A DNA stretch of 64,000 bases from Thermoleophilaceae bacterium (GCA_014534235.1 JACVRW010000001.1:32114-96113); one strand, 5' to 3'; numbered from the stretch's first letter, positions 51,490 through 61,073 are shown. Notes: generated from the letters alone by a model not told the origin. A program made the numbers and translations.

Positions 51490-52836
51490 ATGAGTCGCTA
51501 CACGGGAGTAACGGACCGAGAGCTGCGGGAGATGCTCGAGGAGATCGGCGTCGGCTCGCTCGACGAGCTGTTCGCCGAGATCCCGGAGGCGCTGCGGCTG
51601 CGAAGGGACATCGATCTGCCCCCGGGACGCTCGGAGCAAGAGGTCTTCGAGGAGCTGTCGGCGCTCGCCGCCCGCAACCGGCACTGCGACGAGGAGATCA
51701 CGTTCCTCGGCGCCGGGATGTACGACCACTACGTCCCGGCGGTCATCGACACGCTGCTCCAGCGCTCGGAGTTCCTGACCCCCTATACGCCCTACCAGCC
51801 CGAGGTGTCGCAGGGCGGCCTGCAAGTGATGTTCGAGTTCCAGACCGCCATCTCGGAGCTGACCGGGCTGCCGGTCTCGAACGCATCCGTCTACGACGGG
51901 CCGAGCGCCGTGGCCGCCGCCGGCTACCTGGCCAAGCTCGAGACGAGGCGCTCCCGCCTGGTCGTCTCGCGTGGGCTCCACCCGCACTCCCGCGCCGCGC
52001 TTCGGACGCACGCCGCCGGCTACGGGATGGAGGTGGTCGAGGTCCCGCTGGGCGCCGAGGGCGCCACCGACGCCGCGGCGATCGAGGCGGCCGTGGACGA
52101 CGACACCGCCGCCGTCTTCCTCCAGCAGCCGAACTTCCTCGGCACGGTCGAGGAGCTGGGCGAGCTGATCGAGGCGGGCAAGCGCACCGGAGCTCTGGCC
52201 GTGTGCGCGGCAGACCCGCTGCCACTCGGCATCTTGAAGCCGCCCGGCGAGCTTGGCGCGGACATCTGCGTCGGCGAAGGCCAGACGCTCGGCAACCGGC
52301 TCGACTTCGGCGGCCCGAGCTTTGGCTTCTTCGCCGCGGCGGAGCGCTTCCTGCGGAAGCTCCCCGGCCGGATCGCCGGCGAGACCCGCGACGTGGACGG
52401 CCGGCGCGGTTTCGTGCTCACCCTCCAGACCCGCGAGCAGCACATCCGGCGCGAGAAGGCGACCCACAACATCTGCACCGCCCAGGCGCTCAACGCCCTG
52501 GCGGGGGTCGTCTACCTGTCCTGGCTCGGCCGCCGCGGGCTCGTGGAGCTGGCCGAGCTGATGCTGCGCCGCACACACTACGCGCGCGAGGCCCTCGGCC
52601 TCGAGGCGATCAACCCCGGGCCCGTGGTGCGCGAATTCGCGGTGCACGTGCCGGACCTCGACGCGCTCTTCGACCGCGCCCGCCGCGCGGGCATCAACCC
52701 GGGGTACCGGCTGGCGCGCGACTACGCCGAGTACGAGGACGGCCTCCTCGTCGCGATCACCGAGCGGCGCACGAGGGCGGACATCGACCGCCTGGCGGCG
52801 GTCGCGGGCTCGATCCGAGAGGCGGTGACGGCTTGA
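51490..52836 (+). CDS. gcvPA: Glycine dehydrogenase (decarboxylating) subunit 1
   Basis: A 448-residue alpha half of the split P-protein, which decarboxylates glycine with PLP. RYTGVTDRELREMLEEIGV, FLGAGMYDHYVPAVID, YTPYQPEVSQGGLQVMFEFQTAI, SNASVYDGPSA and REQHIRREKATHNICTAQAL are signatures. The PLP lysine is in the partner subunit. A TTGA overlap couples it to gcvPB. Confidence 0.95.
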   Translation: MSRYTGVTDRELREMLEEIGVGSLDELFAEIPEALRLRRDIDLPPGRSEQEVFEELSALAARNRHCDEEITFLGAGMYDHYVPAVIDTLLQRSEFLTPYTPYQPEVSQGGLQVMFEFQTAISELTGLPVSNASVYDGPSAVAAAGYLAKLETRRSRLVVSRGLHPHSRAALRTHAAGYGMEVVEVPLGAEGATDAAAIEAAVDDDTAAVFLQQPNFLGTVEELGELIEAGKRTGALAVCAADPLPLGILKPPGELGADICVGEGQTLGNRLDFGGPSFGFFAAAERFLRKLPGRIAGETRDVDGRRGFVLTLQTREQHIRREKATHNICTAQALNALAGVVYLSWLGRRGLVELAELMLRRTHYAREALGLEAINPGPVVREFAVHVPDLDALFDRARRAGINPGYRLARDYAEYEDGLLVAITERRTRADIDRLAAVAGSIREAVTA

Positions 52837-54410
52837 GCGACCCGCTCGATCCGCGCGCGGGCGAGGACACGCTCACTATCTTCGAGCGCTCGCGGGAAGG
52901 CCGCCGCGCCTTCGTCCCGCCGCGCTGCGACGTGCCAGAGCTCCCCGTGGAGGAGCTGCTCCCGCAAAGCGCCGTGCGGGACCGGTCGGCCGAGCTGCCG
53001 GAGATCACCGAGCCGGAGCTCGTCCGCCACTACACGACGCTCTCCTCGAAGAACTTCCACCTCGACGAGGGCTTCTATCCGCTCGGGTCGTGCACGATGA
53101 AGCACAACCCGAAGCTGCATGAGCGGGTCGCGGCGGTGCCCGGGCACGCCCGCCTCCACCCGCTGCAGGACCCCGAGTACGCGCAGGGCGCGCTCGAGCT
53201 GATGTCGCGCCTCCAGGGGGCGCTGGCTGAGATCGCCGGGCTGCCGCACGTCTCGCTCCAGCCGAGCGCCGGCTCGCACGGCGAGCTCGCCGGACTGCTC
53301 CTGACGCGGGCCTACCACGAGGCGAACGGAGAGCCACGCAGCAAGGTCCTGACGCCCGACACCGCCCACGGCACAAACCCGGCCACGGTCACGATGGCCG
53401 GCTACCAGGTGGTCAAGGTGGGCACCGACCCCGACGGCGGCGTGGACCTCGACGACCTGCGGGCAAAGGCCGACGCGGACGTGGCCTGCCTGATGCTGAC
53501 GAACCCGAACACGCTCGGGCTGTTCGACCGCAACATCGAGGAGATCGAGCGGATCGTCCACGACGCCGGTGCGACGCTCTACTACGACGGCGCGAATCTG
53601 AACGCCGTCATGGGGATCGCCCGCCCCGGAGACATCGGCTTCGACATCGTCCACTTCAACCTGCACAAGACGTTCACACAGCCCCACGGCGGCGGCGGCC
53701 CGGGGGCGGGCCCGATCGCGGTCGCCGATCGCATCGAGCCGTTCCTGCCGGTGCCTCAGGTGGTGCGGCGCCCCGGCCGCAACGGGACGGAGCCGTTCTT
53801 CGACCTGGAGTACGACCGCCCGCTCTCGATTGGCAAGATGCGCGGATTCCAGGGGAACTTCGGCGTCTTCGTGCGCACCTACGCCTACATCCGCTCGCTC
53901 GGCGGCGACGGGCTCAAGGAGGCCTCGCAGGTGGCCGTGCTGAACGCGAACTACCTGAAGGCTTTGCTCGCCCGAGACGGGATCGCCGAGTATCTCCCGA
54001 TCGCCTTCGACCGCACCTGCATGCACGAGTTCGTCGTGAGTGGCCGCGGCGCCAAGGAGCGGCTGGGGGTGAGGACGCTCGACATCGCAAAGCGCATGCT
54101 CGACCACCGGGTCCACCCGCCGACGGTGTACTTCCCGCTGCTGGTCGAGGAGGCGCTCATGATCGAGCCGACCGAGACGGAGACGAAGGAGCGCCTCGAC
54201 CACTTCGCGGGCGTGGTCCGGGCGATCCTCGAGGAGGCCGGCGACGATCCCGAGATCGCCAAAGGCGCGCCGTACACTGCGCCGGTCCGCCGCCTCGACG
54301 AGGCGGGCGCGGCCAAGCGGCCGGTGGTGCGCTGGCGCGCGCGCGACGAGAACCCGGGCGATCCGGCCAGGGCGCAGGACGCACCGGCGAGCGGCACGGG
54401 GGCGATGTAG
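52833..54410 (+). CDS. gcvPB: Glycine dehydrogenase (decarboxylating) subunit 2
   Basis: A 525-residue beta half of glycine dehydrogenase. The PLP lysine is in HFNLHKTFTQPHGGGGPG. YPLGSCTMKHNPK, AGSHGELAGLL, TPDTAHGTNPATVTMAGY and YYDGANLNAVMG are family motifs. TTG 52833 overlaps the gcvPA stop; longer open frames upstream are shadows. A 40-residue Asp/Ala-rich tail follows the conserved domain. Confidence 0.94.
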   Translation: MSDPLDPRAGEDTLTIFERSREGRRAFVPPRCDVPELPVEELLPQSAVRDRSAELPEITEPELVRHYTTLSSKNFHLDEGFYPLGSCTMKHNPKLHERVAAVPGHARLHPLQDPEYAQGALELMSRLQGALAEIAGLPHVSLQPSAGSHGELAGLLLTRAYHEANGEPRSKVLTPDTAHGTNPATVTMAGYQVVKVGTDPDGGVDLDDLRAKADADVACLMLTNPNTLGLFDRNIEEIERIVHDAGATLYYDGANLNAVMGIARPGDIGFDIVHFNLHKTFTQPHGGGGPGAGPIAVADRIEPFLPVPQVVRRPGRNGTEPFFDLEYDRPLSIGKMRGFQGNFGVFVRTYAYIRSLGGDGLKEASQVAVLNANYLKALLARDGIAEYLPIAFDRTCMHEFVVSGRGAKERLGVRTLDIAKRMLDHRVHPPTVYFPLLVEEALMIEPTETETKERLDHFAGVVRAILEEAGDDPEIAKGAPYTAPVRRLDEAGAAKRPVVRWRARDENPGDPARAQDAPASGTGAM

Positions 54411-54420
54411 CATCGCGCCC

Positions 54421-55500
54421 ATGGAGGGCACCCTCTCCGGCACGATCGGCTCGCGGGACATCACCCCGGATGAGCTGCGGCTGGCGGCCCGCAACCACGG
54501 TCTCCCGCTCGAGGCGCTCCGGGAGCCGATCACGCCCGCCGGGCTCCACTACCTGCTGATCCACTACGACATCCCCGCGGTCAGTCCGGAGGCGTTCCGG
54601 CTGGAGGTTGGCGGCGCGGTCGAGCGCCCGCTCTCGCTCTCGCTCGACGACCTCGGGGCGAGGGAGCGGGTCAGCATGCCGGTGACGTTCGAGTGCGCCG
54701 GGAACGGCCGCGCCCTGCTCGCGCCGCGACCGCTCAGCCAGCCCTGGCTCACCGAGGCGGTCGGCACCGCCGTGTGGACCGGCACGGCGCTCCGGCCGCT
54801 GCTCGAGGAGGCGGGGGTGCAAGCAACGGCGGTCGAGGCGCTCTTCACCGGGCTCGACAGCGGCGTGGAGGGCGGCATCTTCCAGGCCTTCGAGCGCGCG
54901 CTCCCGCTCGCGGAGGCGGAGGGGGCCTTCCTCGCCTACGAGATGAACGGGGCGCCGCTGCCGCCCCAGCACGGCTTCCCGCTCCGCCTGATCGTGCCCG
55001 GCTGGTACGGGATGACGAACGTGAAGTGGCTCGCCAGGATCACGCTGCTCGAGGAGCCCTTCCAGGGCTTCCAGCAGCGCGTGGCGTATCGCTTCTACTC
55101 GGAGGACGGCGAGCCGGGCGAGCCCGTTACGCGGATGATGCCCCGCTCCTTGATGGTGCCGCCAGGGGTCCCCGACTTCCTGACCCGGAGGCGCCATCTG
55201 CAGCCGGGGCCGGTGACTCTCCGCGGCCGCGCGTGGTCCGGCTGGGCGCAGATCGCCGCCGTGACGGTGTCCACCGACGGCGGCGCGAGCTTCGCGGAGG
55301 CCGAGCTCGAGGAGCCGGTCGGCGAGGCGGCCTGGCGCGGCTGGAGCTTCGAGTGGGACGCCCCCGAGGGCGAGCACGTCCTGTGCTCACGGGCCACCGA
55401 CGCCGCCGGCAATACGCAACCGCTCGATCCGCCCTGGAACCTGAAGGGCTACGCGAACAACGCCCTGGAGCGGGTGCCCGTGATCGTCGGGCGGCCGTAG
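54421..55500 (+). CDS. Sulfite-oxidase-family molybdoenzyme
   Basis: A 359-residue protein with the oxidoreductase molybdopterin domain (about 40-215) and Mo-co dimerisation domain (about 230-355). The molybdenum-ligating Cys is in FECAGNGR. HGFPLRLIVPGWYGMTNVKWL is the usual cofactor and substrate region. No signal peptide or heme domain is present, unlike exported SorA or YedY. It could be a sulfite oxidase or a related enzyme acting in the cytoplasm. It lies just after the gcv genes with a 10-bp gap; shared function is not obvious. Confidence 0.88.
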   Translation: MEGTLSGTIGSRDITPDELRLAARNHGLPLEALREPITPAGLHYLLIHYDIPAVSPEAFRLEVGGAVERPLSLSLDDLGARERVSMPVTFECAGNGRALLAPRPLSQPWLTEAVGTAVWTGTALRPLLEEAGVQATAVEALFTGLDSGVEGGIFQAFERALPLAEAEGAFLAYEMNGAPLPPQHGFPLRLIVPGWYGMTNVKWLARITLLEEPFQGFQQRVAYRFYSEDGEPGEPVTRMMPRSLMVPPGVPDFLTRRRHLQPGPVTLRGRAWSGWAQIAAVTVSTDGGASFAEAELEEPVGEAAWRGWSFEWDAPEGEHVLCSRATDAAGNTQPLDPPWNLKGYANNALERVPVIVGRP

Positions 55501-55521
55501 CGCCCCTCGACTGGCGCGCCC

Positions 55522-56511
55522 GTGCGCATCTTCAGCGGCATCCAGCCCACGGGGCGAAAGCACGTAGGCAACTACATCGGCGCCATTCGGGGCTACCTGG
55601 AGGGGCAGGAGCGCGGCGATCCCGCGATCTACTGCATCGTTGACCTCCACGCCACGAGCGTCGCCTACGACCCCAAGGCCCTCCCTCGCTACGTGCTCGA
55701 CACGACCGCGATGCTGATGGCCGCCGGGCTCGATCCAGACCGCTGCATCCTGTTCCGGCAGTCCGACGTACGCGAGCACTCCGAGCTCACGTGGCTCCTG
55801 TCGTCGGTCACCGCTTACGGCGACCTCCAGCGCATGCACCAGTTCAAGGACAAGTCGGAGCGCGAGCAGGAGCTCGTGCGGACGAGCCTCTTTCTGTACC
55901 CGGTGCTCCAGGCGGCGGACATCCTGATCTACAAGACCGACGAGGTACCCGTGGGCGACGACCAGCGCCAGCACCTCGAGCTGGCGCGCGAGATCGCCCG
56001 CCGGTTCAACTCGACCTATGCCGAGGTGTTCGTCGAGCCGCGCCACGTGATCCCCGACGTCGGTGCCCGCGTGATGGACCTCCAGGACCACGTGGCGAAG
56101 ATGTCCACGACCTACAGCAGCGACTCCGGCCTCGTCTACATCGACGACCCGCCGGATGCCGTTCGCCGCAAGGTGAAGCGCGCCCAGACCGACTCCGGCA
56201 CCGAGGTCGTCCGGGCGCCGGAGAAGCCCGGGATCACGAACCTGATCGAGATCATGGCCGTCTCCCGCGGCGTGGAGCCCGAGGACGTCGAGCGCGAGTT
56301 CGACGGCCAGGGCTACGGCGCCTTCAAGGAGGCCGTGGGCGAGGCGCTCGTCGAGCTGCTCGCGCCGGTCCGCGGGCGCTACGAGGAGCTCCGCCCCGAC
56401 GAGGACGCGCTCCGGGAGACGCTGCGCGGGGGCGCCGAGCGGGCCCGCACGATCGCCGCCGGCACGATGACCGAGGTACGCGCGGCCATGGGAGTGGGCG
56501 AGCTCGGCTGA
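55522..56511 (+). CDS. trpS: Tryptophanyl-tRNA synthetase
   Basis: A 329-residue class I synthetase. The HIGH-like motif is at TGRKHVGN (10-17) and the KMSKS-like motif is KMSTT (193-197). DLHATSV, YPVLQAADILIY and VGDDQRQHLELAREIA bind Trp and ATP. GTG 55522 starts MRIFSGIQP directly. It lies 21 bp after the molybdoenzyme and 31 bp before scpA, so it may share transcripts. Confidence 0.95.
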   Translation: MRIFSGIQPTGRKHVGNYIGAIRGYLEGQERGDPAIYCIVDLHATSVAYDPKALPRYVLDTTAMLMAAGLDPDRCILFRQSDVREHSELTWLLSSVTAYGDLQRMHQFKDKSEREQELVRTSLFLYPVLQAADILIYKTDEVPVGDDQRQHLELAREIARRFNSTYAEVFVEPRHVIPDVGARVMDLQDHVAKMSTTYSSDSGLVYIDDPPDAVRRKVKRAQTDSGTEVVRAPEKPGITNLIEIMAVSRGVEPEDVEREFDGQGYGAFKEAVGEALVELLAPVRGRYEELRPDEDALRETLRGGAERARTIAAGTMTEVRAAMGVGELG

Positions 56512-56542
56512 CGTCGGGGTGCCCCTCTAAGGTGCCCGGGCG

Positions 56543-57268
56543 ATGACGATCGCGGCGCTCGACCTCGATCTCGAGGTCTTCCAGGGTCCGTTCGACCTGC
56601 TGCTCACGCTGGTGCTGAAGGAGGAGATCGACCTGCTTGAGGTCGACCTCGCCGAGGTCGTGCTCGCGTACGTCGAGCACCTCGACTGGGCCGGGGAGCT
56701 GGACCTCGAGGCCGCGACGGAGTTCCTCGTGCTGATCGCGGCCCTGCTCGAGCTGAAGTCCCGCCTGATGCTGCCGGCGGACGAGGAGCCGGGGCTCGAG
56801 CTCGAGCCGCAGCAGGCCGCCGACGAGCTCCTGGCGCGGATGCTCGAGTATCACCGCTACCGCGGCGCGGCCCGGCACCTTCATGAGCTGCTGGCCGCCG
56901 AGCAGGGCTTTCGGTACCGCTCGGCCCCGCTGCCGCCGGCGCTGCGGCGGGTCTCGATCGAGGCGGCGGAGCGCGCCTACGAGCCGGAGCGGCTCGCCTC
57001 GGCGATCGGCGAGCTGCTGCGCGCCCCCGCCCCGCTCGACCTGCGCCACGTGCGCCGCCCGGCGGTGTCGCTGGAGCAGCGCCTGCGGCACCTCCGAGGG
57101 CTGCTTGCTCGCCGCTCACGCTTCTCGTTCGACGAGGCCGTCGGCGACTCCGACCGGCTCACCGAGGCGGTCACCCTGTTCGCGCTCCTCGAGCTCTACA
57201 AGGCCGGCGAGGCGGAGTGGGAGCAGGAGGTCCCGTTTGGGCCGATCACGGTGCGAGCGACGCCGTGA
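56543..57268 (+). CDS. scpA: Segregation and condensation protein A
   Basis: A 241-residue kleisin that bridges SMC heads in the bacterial condensin. EVFQGPFDLLLTLVLKEEIDLLEVDLAEVV is the N-terminal kleisin motif, followed by EFLVLIAALLELKSRLMLP. The C-terminal winged helix ends FGPITVRATP. No smc gene is in the window. The stop overlaps scpB (GTGA). Confidence 0.93.
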   Translation: MTIAALDLDLEVFQGPFDLLLTLVLKEEIDLLEVDLAEVVLAYVEHLDWAGELDLEAATEFLVLIAALLELKSRLMLPADEEPGLELEPQQAADELLARMLEYHRYRGAARHLHELLAAEQGFRYRSAPLPPALRRVSIEAAERAYEPERLASAIGELLRAPAPLDLRHVRRPAVSLEQRLRHLRGLLARRSRFSFDEAVGDSDRLTEAVTLFALLELYKAGEAEWEQEVPFGPITVRATP

Positions 57269-57846
57269 ACACCCTCGCGCGCACGGTCGAGGCGCTGCTT
57301 TTCCTGTCCTCCGAGCCGGTCTCCGCCGAGCGGCTGGCCGACGCCTGCGAGGTCTCCGAGGCCGAGGTGATCGAGGCGCTTGCGCGCCTGCGCGAGCACT
57401 ACGCGGAGGGCTTCCGAGGAGTGGTGCTGCGGGAGGTCGCGGGCGGCTTCACGCTCGCCACCGACCCGGTCGCGGAGCGCGCGGCCCGCCGCCTGCTCGC
57501 GAAGCCGCGTACTCCGCCGCTCACCCAGGCCCAGGCCGAGTGCCTCGCGATCGTGGCCTACCTCCAGCCCGTGTCCCGGCCCGAGCTCGCCCGCATCCGG
57601 GGGGTGGCGTCGGAGTCCGCGGTCGGCACGCTGCTCGACCGCGGTTTGATCGAGGAGTCTGGGCGCTCGCGCTTCGGCGCGGTGCTCTACCGGACCACGG
57701 AGCTCTTCGAGAAGCTCTTCGGGCTCTCCGGCCTCGACGCGCTGCCCGACCCGGCGCGCTTCGACCCGACGCCCGAGGAGGAGGGAGAGCTGCGCGAGCG
57801 GCTATTGCGCGCCGGGGACCAGCGCGCGCAGGGGCCGCTCCGCTAG
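57265..57846 (+). CDS. scpB: Segregation and condensation protein B
   Basis: A 193-residue dimer of winged helices that binds ScpA in the SMC complex. TVEALLFLSSEPVSAERLADAC is the first winged helix. CLAIVAYLQPVSRPELARIRGVASESAVGTLLDRGLI is the second, with the family signature, followed by YRTTELFEKLFGLSGLDALP. GTG 57265 overlaps scpA. In many genomes the rluB pseudouridine synthase follows; here an rluB-like gene is 5.5 kb on. Confidence 0.94.
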   Translation: MNTLARTVEALLFLSSEPVSAERLADACEVSEAEVIEALARLREHYAEGFRGVVLREVAGGFTLATDPVAERAARRLLAKPRTPPLTQAQAECLAIVAYLQPVSRPELARIRGVASESAVGTLLDRGLIEESGRSRFGAVLYRTTELFEKLFGLSGLDALPDPARFDPTPEEEGELRERLLRAGDQRAQGPLR

Positions 57847-57876
57847 CGGCGCGGCGCGGCTCGATACGACCGAGCG

Positions 57877-57891
57877 CTCACCGTCGGTGAG
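57877..57891. terminator. Short hairpin between convergent scpB and the phosphatase gene
   Basis: CTCACC (57877-57882), loop GTC, GGTGAG (57886-57891). The stop codon of the minus-strand phosphatase gene lies within the left arm. This is the second hairpin in the window that covers a stop codon between convergent genes. Confidence 0.45.
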
Positions 57892-59641
57892 GGCGCGGCA
57901 GCCTCACCGCCTTTCCGTCCATGTCGTTCTTCTCATAGTCGATCCCCATCGCCCGGAGGATCGTCGGCACGACGTCCACCAGCCGGATCTGCCGACGGGA
58001 GTCCCGCGAGCCCACGCCCGGCCCGCTGAAGATCATCGGAATGTTCTGGACGAGGCGGGTGTGGCCGCCATGGTCCCCCATGACGCCGTAGGTCACGTCC
58101 GTCTCCAGCAGGGCGGTGACGTCGGGGCCGTACGGGGCCGCCATCGTGTCGACGAGCTCATCTCCGTGCCGCCTGAACCACCTGCGCTCCGCTCGGCTCA
58201 TCCGGTTCGTCGCGAACAGCCTGTAGCCATCCTGCGCGCGGTTCAGATAGAAGCTCGCGATGACGCCCGGCAGGTCGAGGGCGGCGCCGGCGGCCTGGCG
58301 CTTTGCGGCCCGCGAGTTGTCGTTCAGCCAGGCCGCGATGTGGGCGTCCTGGTAGGAGAAGCGGAGGTTCGTCGCCCCGCCCGGTGGGGTGAGCGCGTCC
58401 CTGAAGGCGGCGATCGCCGGGCTCGGATCGAGGTAGACCTCGTCGGCGTCGCGACCGTAGTACCAGTTGCAGTCGGAGCGCAGCCCGGTGGAGCCCGTGG
58501 CCGGATCGCACCCGATGCCGTCCGGTGGGGGGAAGCCGTCGAAGCGTCCGTAGAACGGTCGTCCGGTCTGTGCGCCGTGGTCGGCGGTGATGACGATCAG
58601 CGTCTCGTCCAGCAGCCCCCGTGCCTCGAGCGCATCCACGATCCGGCCCACCTGGACGTCGGCGTTCTTCGCCACGAACGGCAGGTGCCGCATCTCCTGG
58701 TCCGATCCGGGGGGACCGGTCTCCATGTCCTCCGGGCCCCACATGTGGCCGAGCTTGTCGATGCCGCCGAGGCTCACGAGCATGCCGCGCCAGCCGGGGT
58801 CGTTCTGGATGACCGTGATGGCCGCGTCGGCCGACCAGGTGTCGCCGCCGAGGTGCGCCGGGTCGCGGCCGGGCACGAAGCGGTTGCCCTCGAGCGGATA
58901 GATGCGTCCGGGCAGGATCGACTCCGTGCCGTAGGCGCCCAAGGCCTGCCAGGTCCACCAGCGGTTGCACGGCGTGGCGAGGCCGAAGTAGAGCGGCGCC
59001 GGCGGGTTGGCGTCCTCGGGCTGGCGCCAGCCCGAGGCGCCGTCACAGGACGGCGCCGAGCTACCGCGGATCTGGAGGATGATGTCCTCGGGGTCCGTCG
59101 GGGTCCCGTCGGCGGCCGAGCTGGTGGGGCCGGCGGGGCACACCGCGGTTCGCTTCTGCGCTATCGACACGAACTTAGACTCGGCGCCGAAGCGGTCGTC
59201 GAGGTAGTCGGGCAGCTTCTTGTACCCGCCGTGCTCGATCAGCGCCTTGAACTGGGCGCACGACATGCTCGAGGTGACGTAGTAGTCGCCCGGCGCCCCG
59301 AGCACCCCGGCCACGTCCCTGTGGACCTCGTTCGACCAGCCCATGTGCTTCGGGAACAGCCCGCTCGTGATCACGCTGTGGCTCACGACGGTCTCGGCCG
59401 CCATGTGGCCGACGAGCGCGTTCGGGAAGCTCGCGCCCTCGCGCATGAGCTCCTTCACGTTCTCCATCCCATAGCGCTCGATCGTGTCGGGCCGGGCCTG
59501 GTCGAGCATGATGATCAGCACCCGCGACGGCTTCTTCCGGTCTCCGCCGCCGCGTCCACCCGCCGCCGCGGATGGAGCGAGCGCCGCCGCGACGAGCGCG
59601 GCCGCGAGCATCGTCCAGCCGATGGACTGCCGACCCCTCAT
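57878..59641 (-). CDS. Secreted alkaline-phosphatase-superfamily protein
   Basis: A 587-residue exported enzyme of the type I phosphodiesterase / alkaline-phosphatase superfamily. The signal peptide (about 1-30) ends APSAAAGG. LIIMLDQARPDTIERYG gives the first metal Asp, HMAAETVVSHSVITSG the nucleophile region, VITADHGAQ and VMGDHGGHTRLVQNIPMIFSG the metal Asp/His pairs. ATG 59641 has GAGGAG eight bases upstream, so it is chosen over the longer frame. The natural substrate, a phosphate mono- or diester, is unknown. Confidence 0.85.
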   Translation of the reverse strand: MRGRQSIGWTMLAAALVAAALAPSAAAGGRGGGDRKKPSRVLIIMLDQARPDTIERYGMENVKELMREGASFPNALVGHMAAETVVSHSVITSGLFPKHMGWSNEVHRDVAGVLGAPGDYYVTSSMSCAQFKALIEHGGYKKLPDYLDDRFGAESKFVSIAQKRTAVCPAGPTSSAADGTPTDPEDIILQIRGSSAPSCDGASGWRQPEDANPPAPLYFGLATPCNRWWTWQALGAYGTESILPGRIYPLEGNRFVPGRDPAHLGGDTWSADAAITVIQNDPGWRGMLVSLGGIDKLGHMWGPEDMETGPPGSDQEMRHLPFVAKNADVQVGRIVDALEARGLLDETLIVITADHGAQTGRPFYGRFDGFPPPDGIGCDPATGSTGLRSDCNWYYGRDADEVYLDPSPAIAAFRDALTPPGGATNLRFSYQDAHIAAWLNDNSRAAKRQAAGAALDLPGVIASFYLNRAQDGYRLFATNRMSRAERRWFRRHGDELVDTMAAPYGPDVTALLETDVTYGVMGDHGGHTRLVQNIPMIFSGPGVGSRDSRRQIRLVDVVPTILRAMGIDYEKNDMDGKAVRLPRPHRR

Positions 59642-59754
59642 GACTTGATCTCCTCTCTCGACGGGTCGGGAGACTTCTATCCGACCCGGCACCCCGAGGT
59701 CAACCGCGCGCGCCTTGACCCGGGCACCCCGGGCCGGTTGTACGTGCGCGAGAC

Positions 59755-60101
59755 TCGCGCCCGACCCAGCAGGTCATGGTGAGCCAGCTCGAGACCACAA
59801 CCGCGGCGACCCGCGGATCTACTGGCACGACTCATGGGACGGCTTACCCGGTCGCCCGCCAGCGGCTCATCGACCACCTGGTGCGGGCGCGGGTCCGCAA
59901 CCCGCTAATGATCACGGGCGACTGGCACTCCACTTTCGTCAACGACATCAAGCTCGACTTCTCCAATCCGGACTCCTCGACCGGCGGCAGTGGTGCACGG
60001 ACCTGCGCGTGGTGACCACGGTGAGCCGCCCGGACGCGCCCGCGTACACGTTCGCGTCGTTCGTCGTGGAGGACGGAAGACCGGGAGCTCAGCAGGTCTG
60101 A
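59755..60101 (+). pseudogene. C-terminal remnant of alkaline phosphatase D (phoD)
   Basis: Pieces of PhoD follow each other but in alternating frames: QQVMVSQLETT, then GDPRIYWHDSWDG, then YPVARQRLIDHLVRARVRN and ITGDWHSTFVNDIKLDF, then RTDLRVVTTV-like CTDLRVVTTVSRPDAPAYTF to TGA 60099. At least three frameshifts and a deletion after NPDSSTGG are needed. The N-terminal two-thirds of the gene is missing. It lies divergent to another phosphatase-superfamily gene. Confidence 0.7.
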
Positions 60102-60119
60102 GGACCCCGAGCTTCCGCG

Positions 60120-61049
60120 TCAGGACGCCGCCAGCGCGAGCCGCGTCCCCCTGAAGTCCTCGGACACGTCCTGGAGGATCTGCACCATCGCCGTGCTCGC
60201 GGGCGACCGGTAGGCGCCGGCTGTCCGTGCAGCGAGCACCTTCCGCACCGGCGCGTCGCGCAACGGGCGCGGCACGACGCCGGGGTGGATCGACGTGAGC
60301 GCGAGCCGGGGGAGCATGGTGACGCCCACGCCGGCCGCGACCAGGGCCTGCGCGGCGAGTGTCTCGTCGGCCTCGAACGCCACGCGCGGCTCGAACCCGG
60401 CCTCACGGCAGACGGTGTCGGTGACGCGGCGGCACCCGCACCCCCTGGTGGAGGCGATCCAGGGCTCCTCGGCGAAGTCGGCGAGCGAGAGGCGGCGACG
60501 GTCGGCGAGCGGATGCCCGCTCGGGACGATCACGTCGTAGCGGTCGTCGATCAGCTCGGTCAGCTCGAGCTCGGGCGGCAGCAGGCCCGGCGTGGACTCG
60601 TGGTCGTAGACGATCGCGACGTCCGCCTCGCCGGCACGAAGCCGATCGGCGGCCTCGTCCGGCTCCGCCACGACCATGCCGAGCTCGACCCGGGGGTGGC
60701 GCTCGTGGAAGGCGGCTACGGCCCGCGGCGCGAGCGTGGCGCCGGCGCTCTGGAAGCAGGTCAACCGCAGGCGACCGCCACGAAGGCCCGCGATCGCCGC
60801 GAGGTCTTCCTCGGCGCAGTCGATGCGGGCGAGTATCGCGTCGGCGTGGTCGACCAGCACGCGGCCTGCCTCGGTGAGCCGGACGCCACGAGAGCCACGG
60901 TCCACCAGCTGCGTGCCCGCCTCGCGCTCGAGCGCGGCGATGTGCTGGCTCACCGCCGACTGCGTGAAGTTGAGCGCCTCGGCCGCCGCGGAGAAGGAGC
61001 CGCGGGTGGCCACCTCTCGCAGCACCTTCATCCGACGCACGTCGAGCAT
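60120..61049 (-). CDS. LysR-family transcriptional regulator
   Basis: A 309-residue LysR regulator. The winged helix (residues 1-62) is MKVLREVATRGSFSAAAEAL then TQSAVSQHIAALEREAG. The effector domain spans about 90-300 with LRLTCFQSAGATLAPRAV and DVIVPSGHPLADRRRLSL. It is divergent from the EamA exporter gene with 69 bp between, the usual layout for a regulator and its target. The effector is unknown. Confidence 0.9.
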   Translation of the reverse strand: MLDVRRMKVLREVATRGSFSAAAEALNFTQSAVSQHIAALEREAGTQLVDRGSRGVRLTEAGRVLVDHADAILARIDCAEEDLAAIAGLRGGRLRLTCFQSAGATLAPRAVAAFHERHPRVELGMVVAEPDEAADRLRAGEADVAIVYDHESTPGLLPPELELTELIDDRYDVIVPSGHPLADRRRLSLADFAEEPWIASTRGCGCRRVTDTVCREAGFEPRVAFEADETLAAQALVAAGVGVTMLPRLALTSIHPGVVPRPLRDAPVRKVLAARTAGAYRSPASTAMVQILQDVSEDFRGTRLALAAS

Positions 61050-61057
61050 TAGTCGAT

Positions 61058-61073
61058 CTTATCCCATGAGAAG
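61058..61073. promoter_or_regulatory. Possible LysR operator in the divergent gap
   Basis: CTTATCCCATGAGAAG at 61058-61073 is an imperfect palindrome (CTTnTC-N4-GAnAAG) and includes a T-N11-A pattern. It lies between the divergent LysR gene and the EamA transporter gene, 9 bp from the regulator start codon. Confidence 0.4.
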
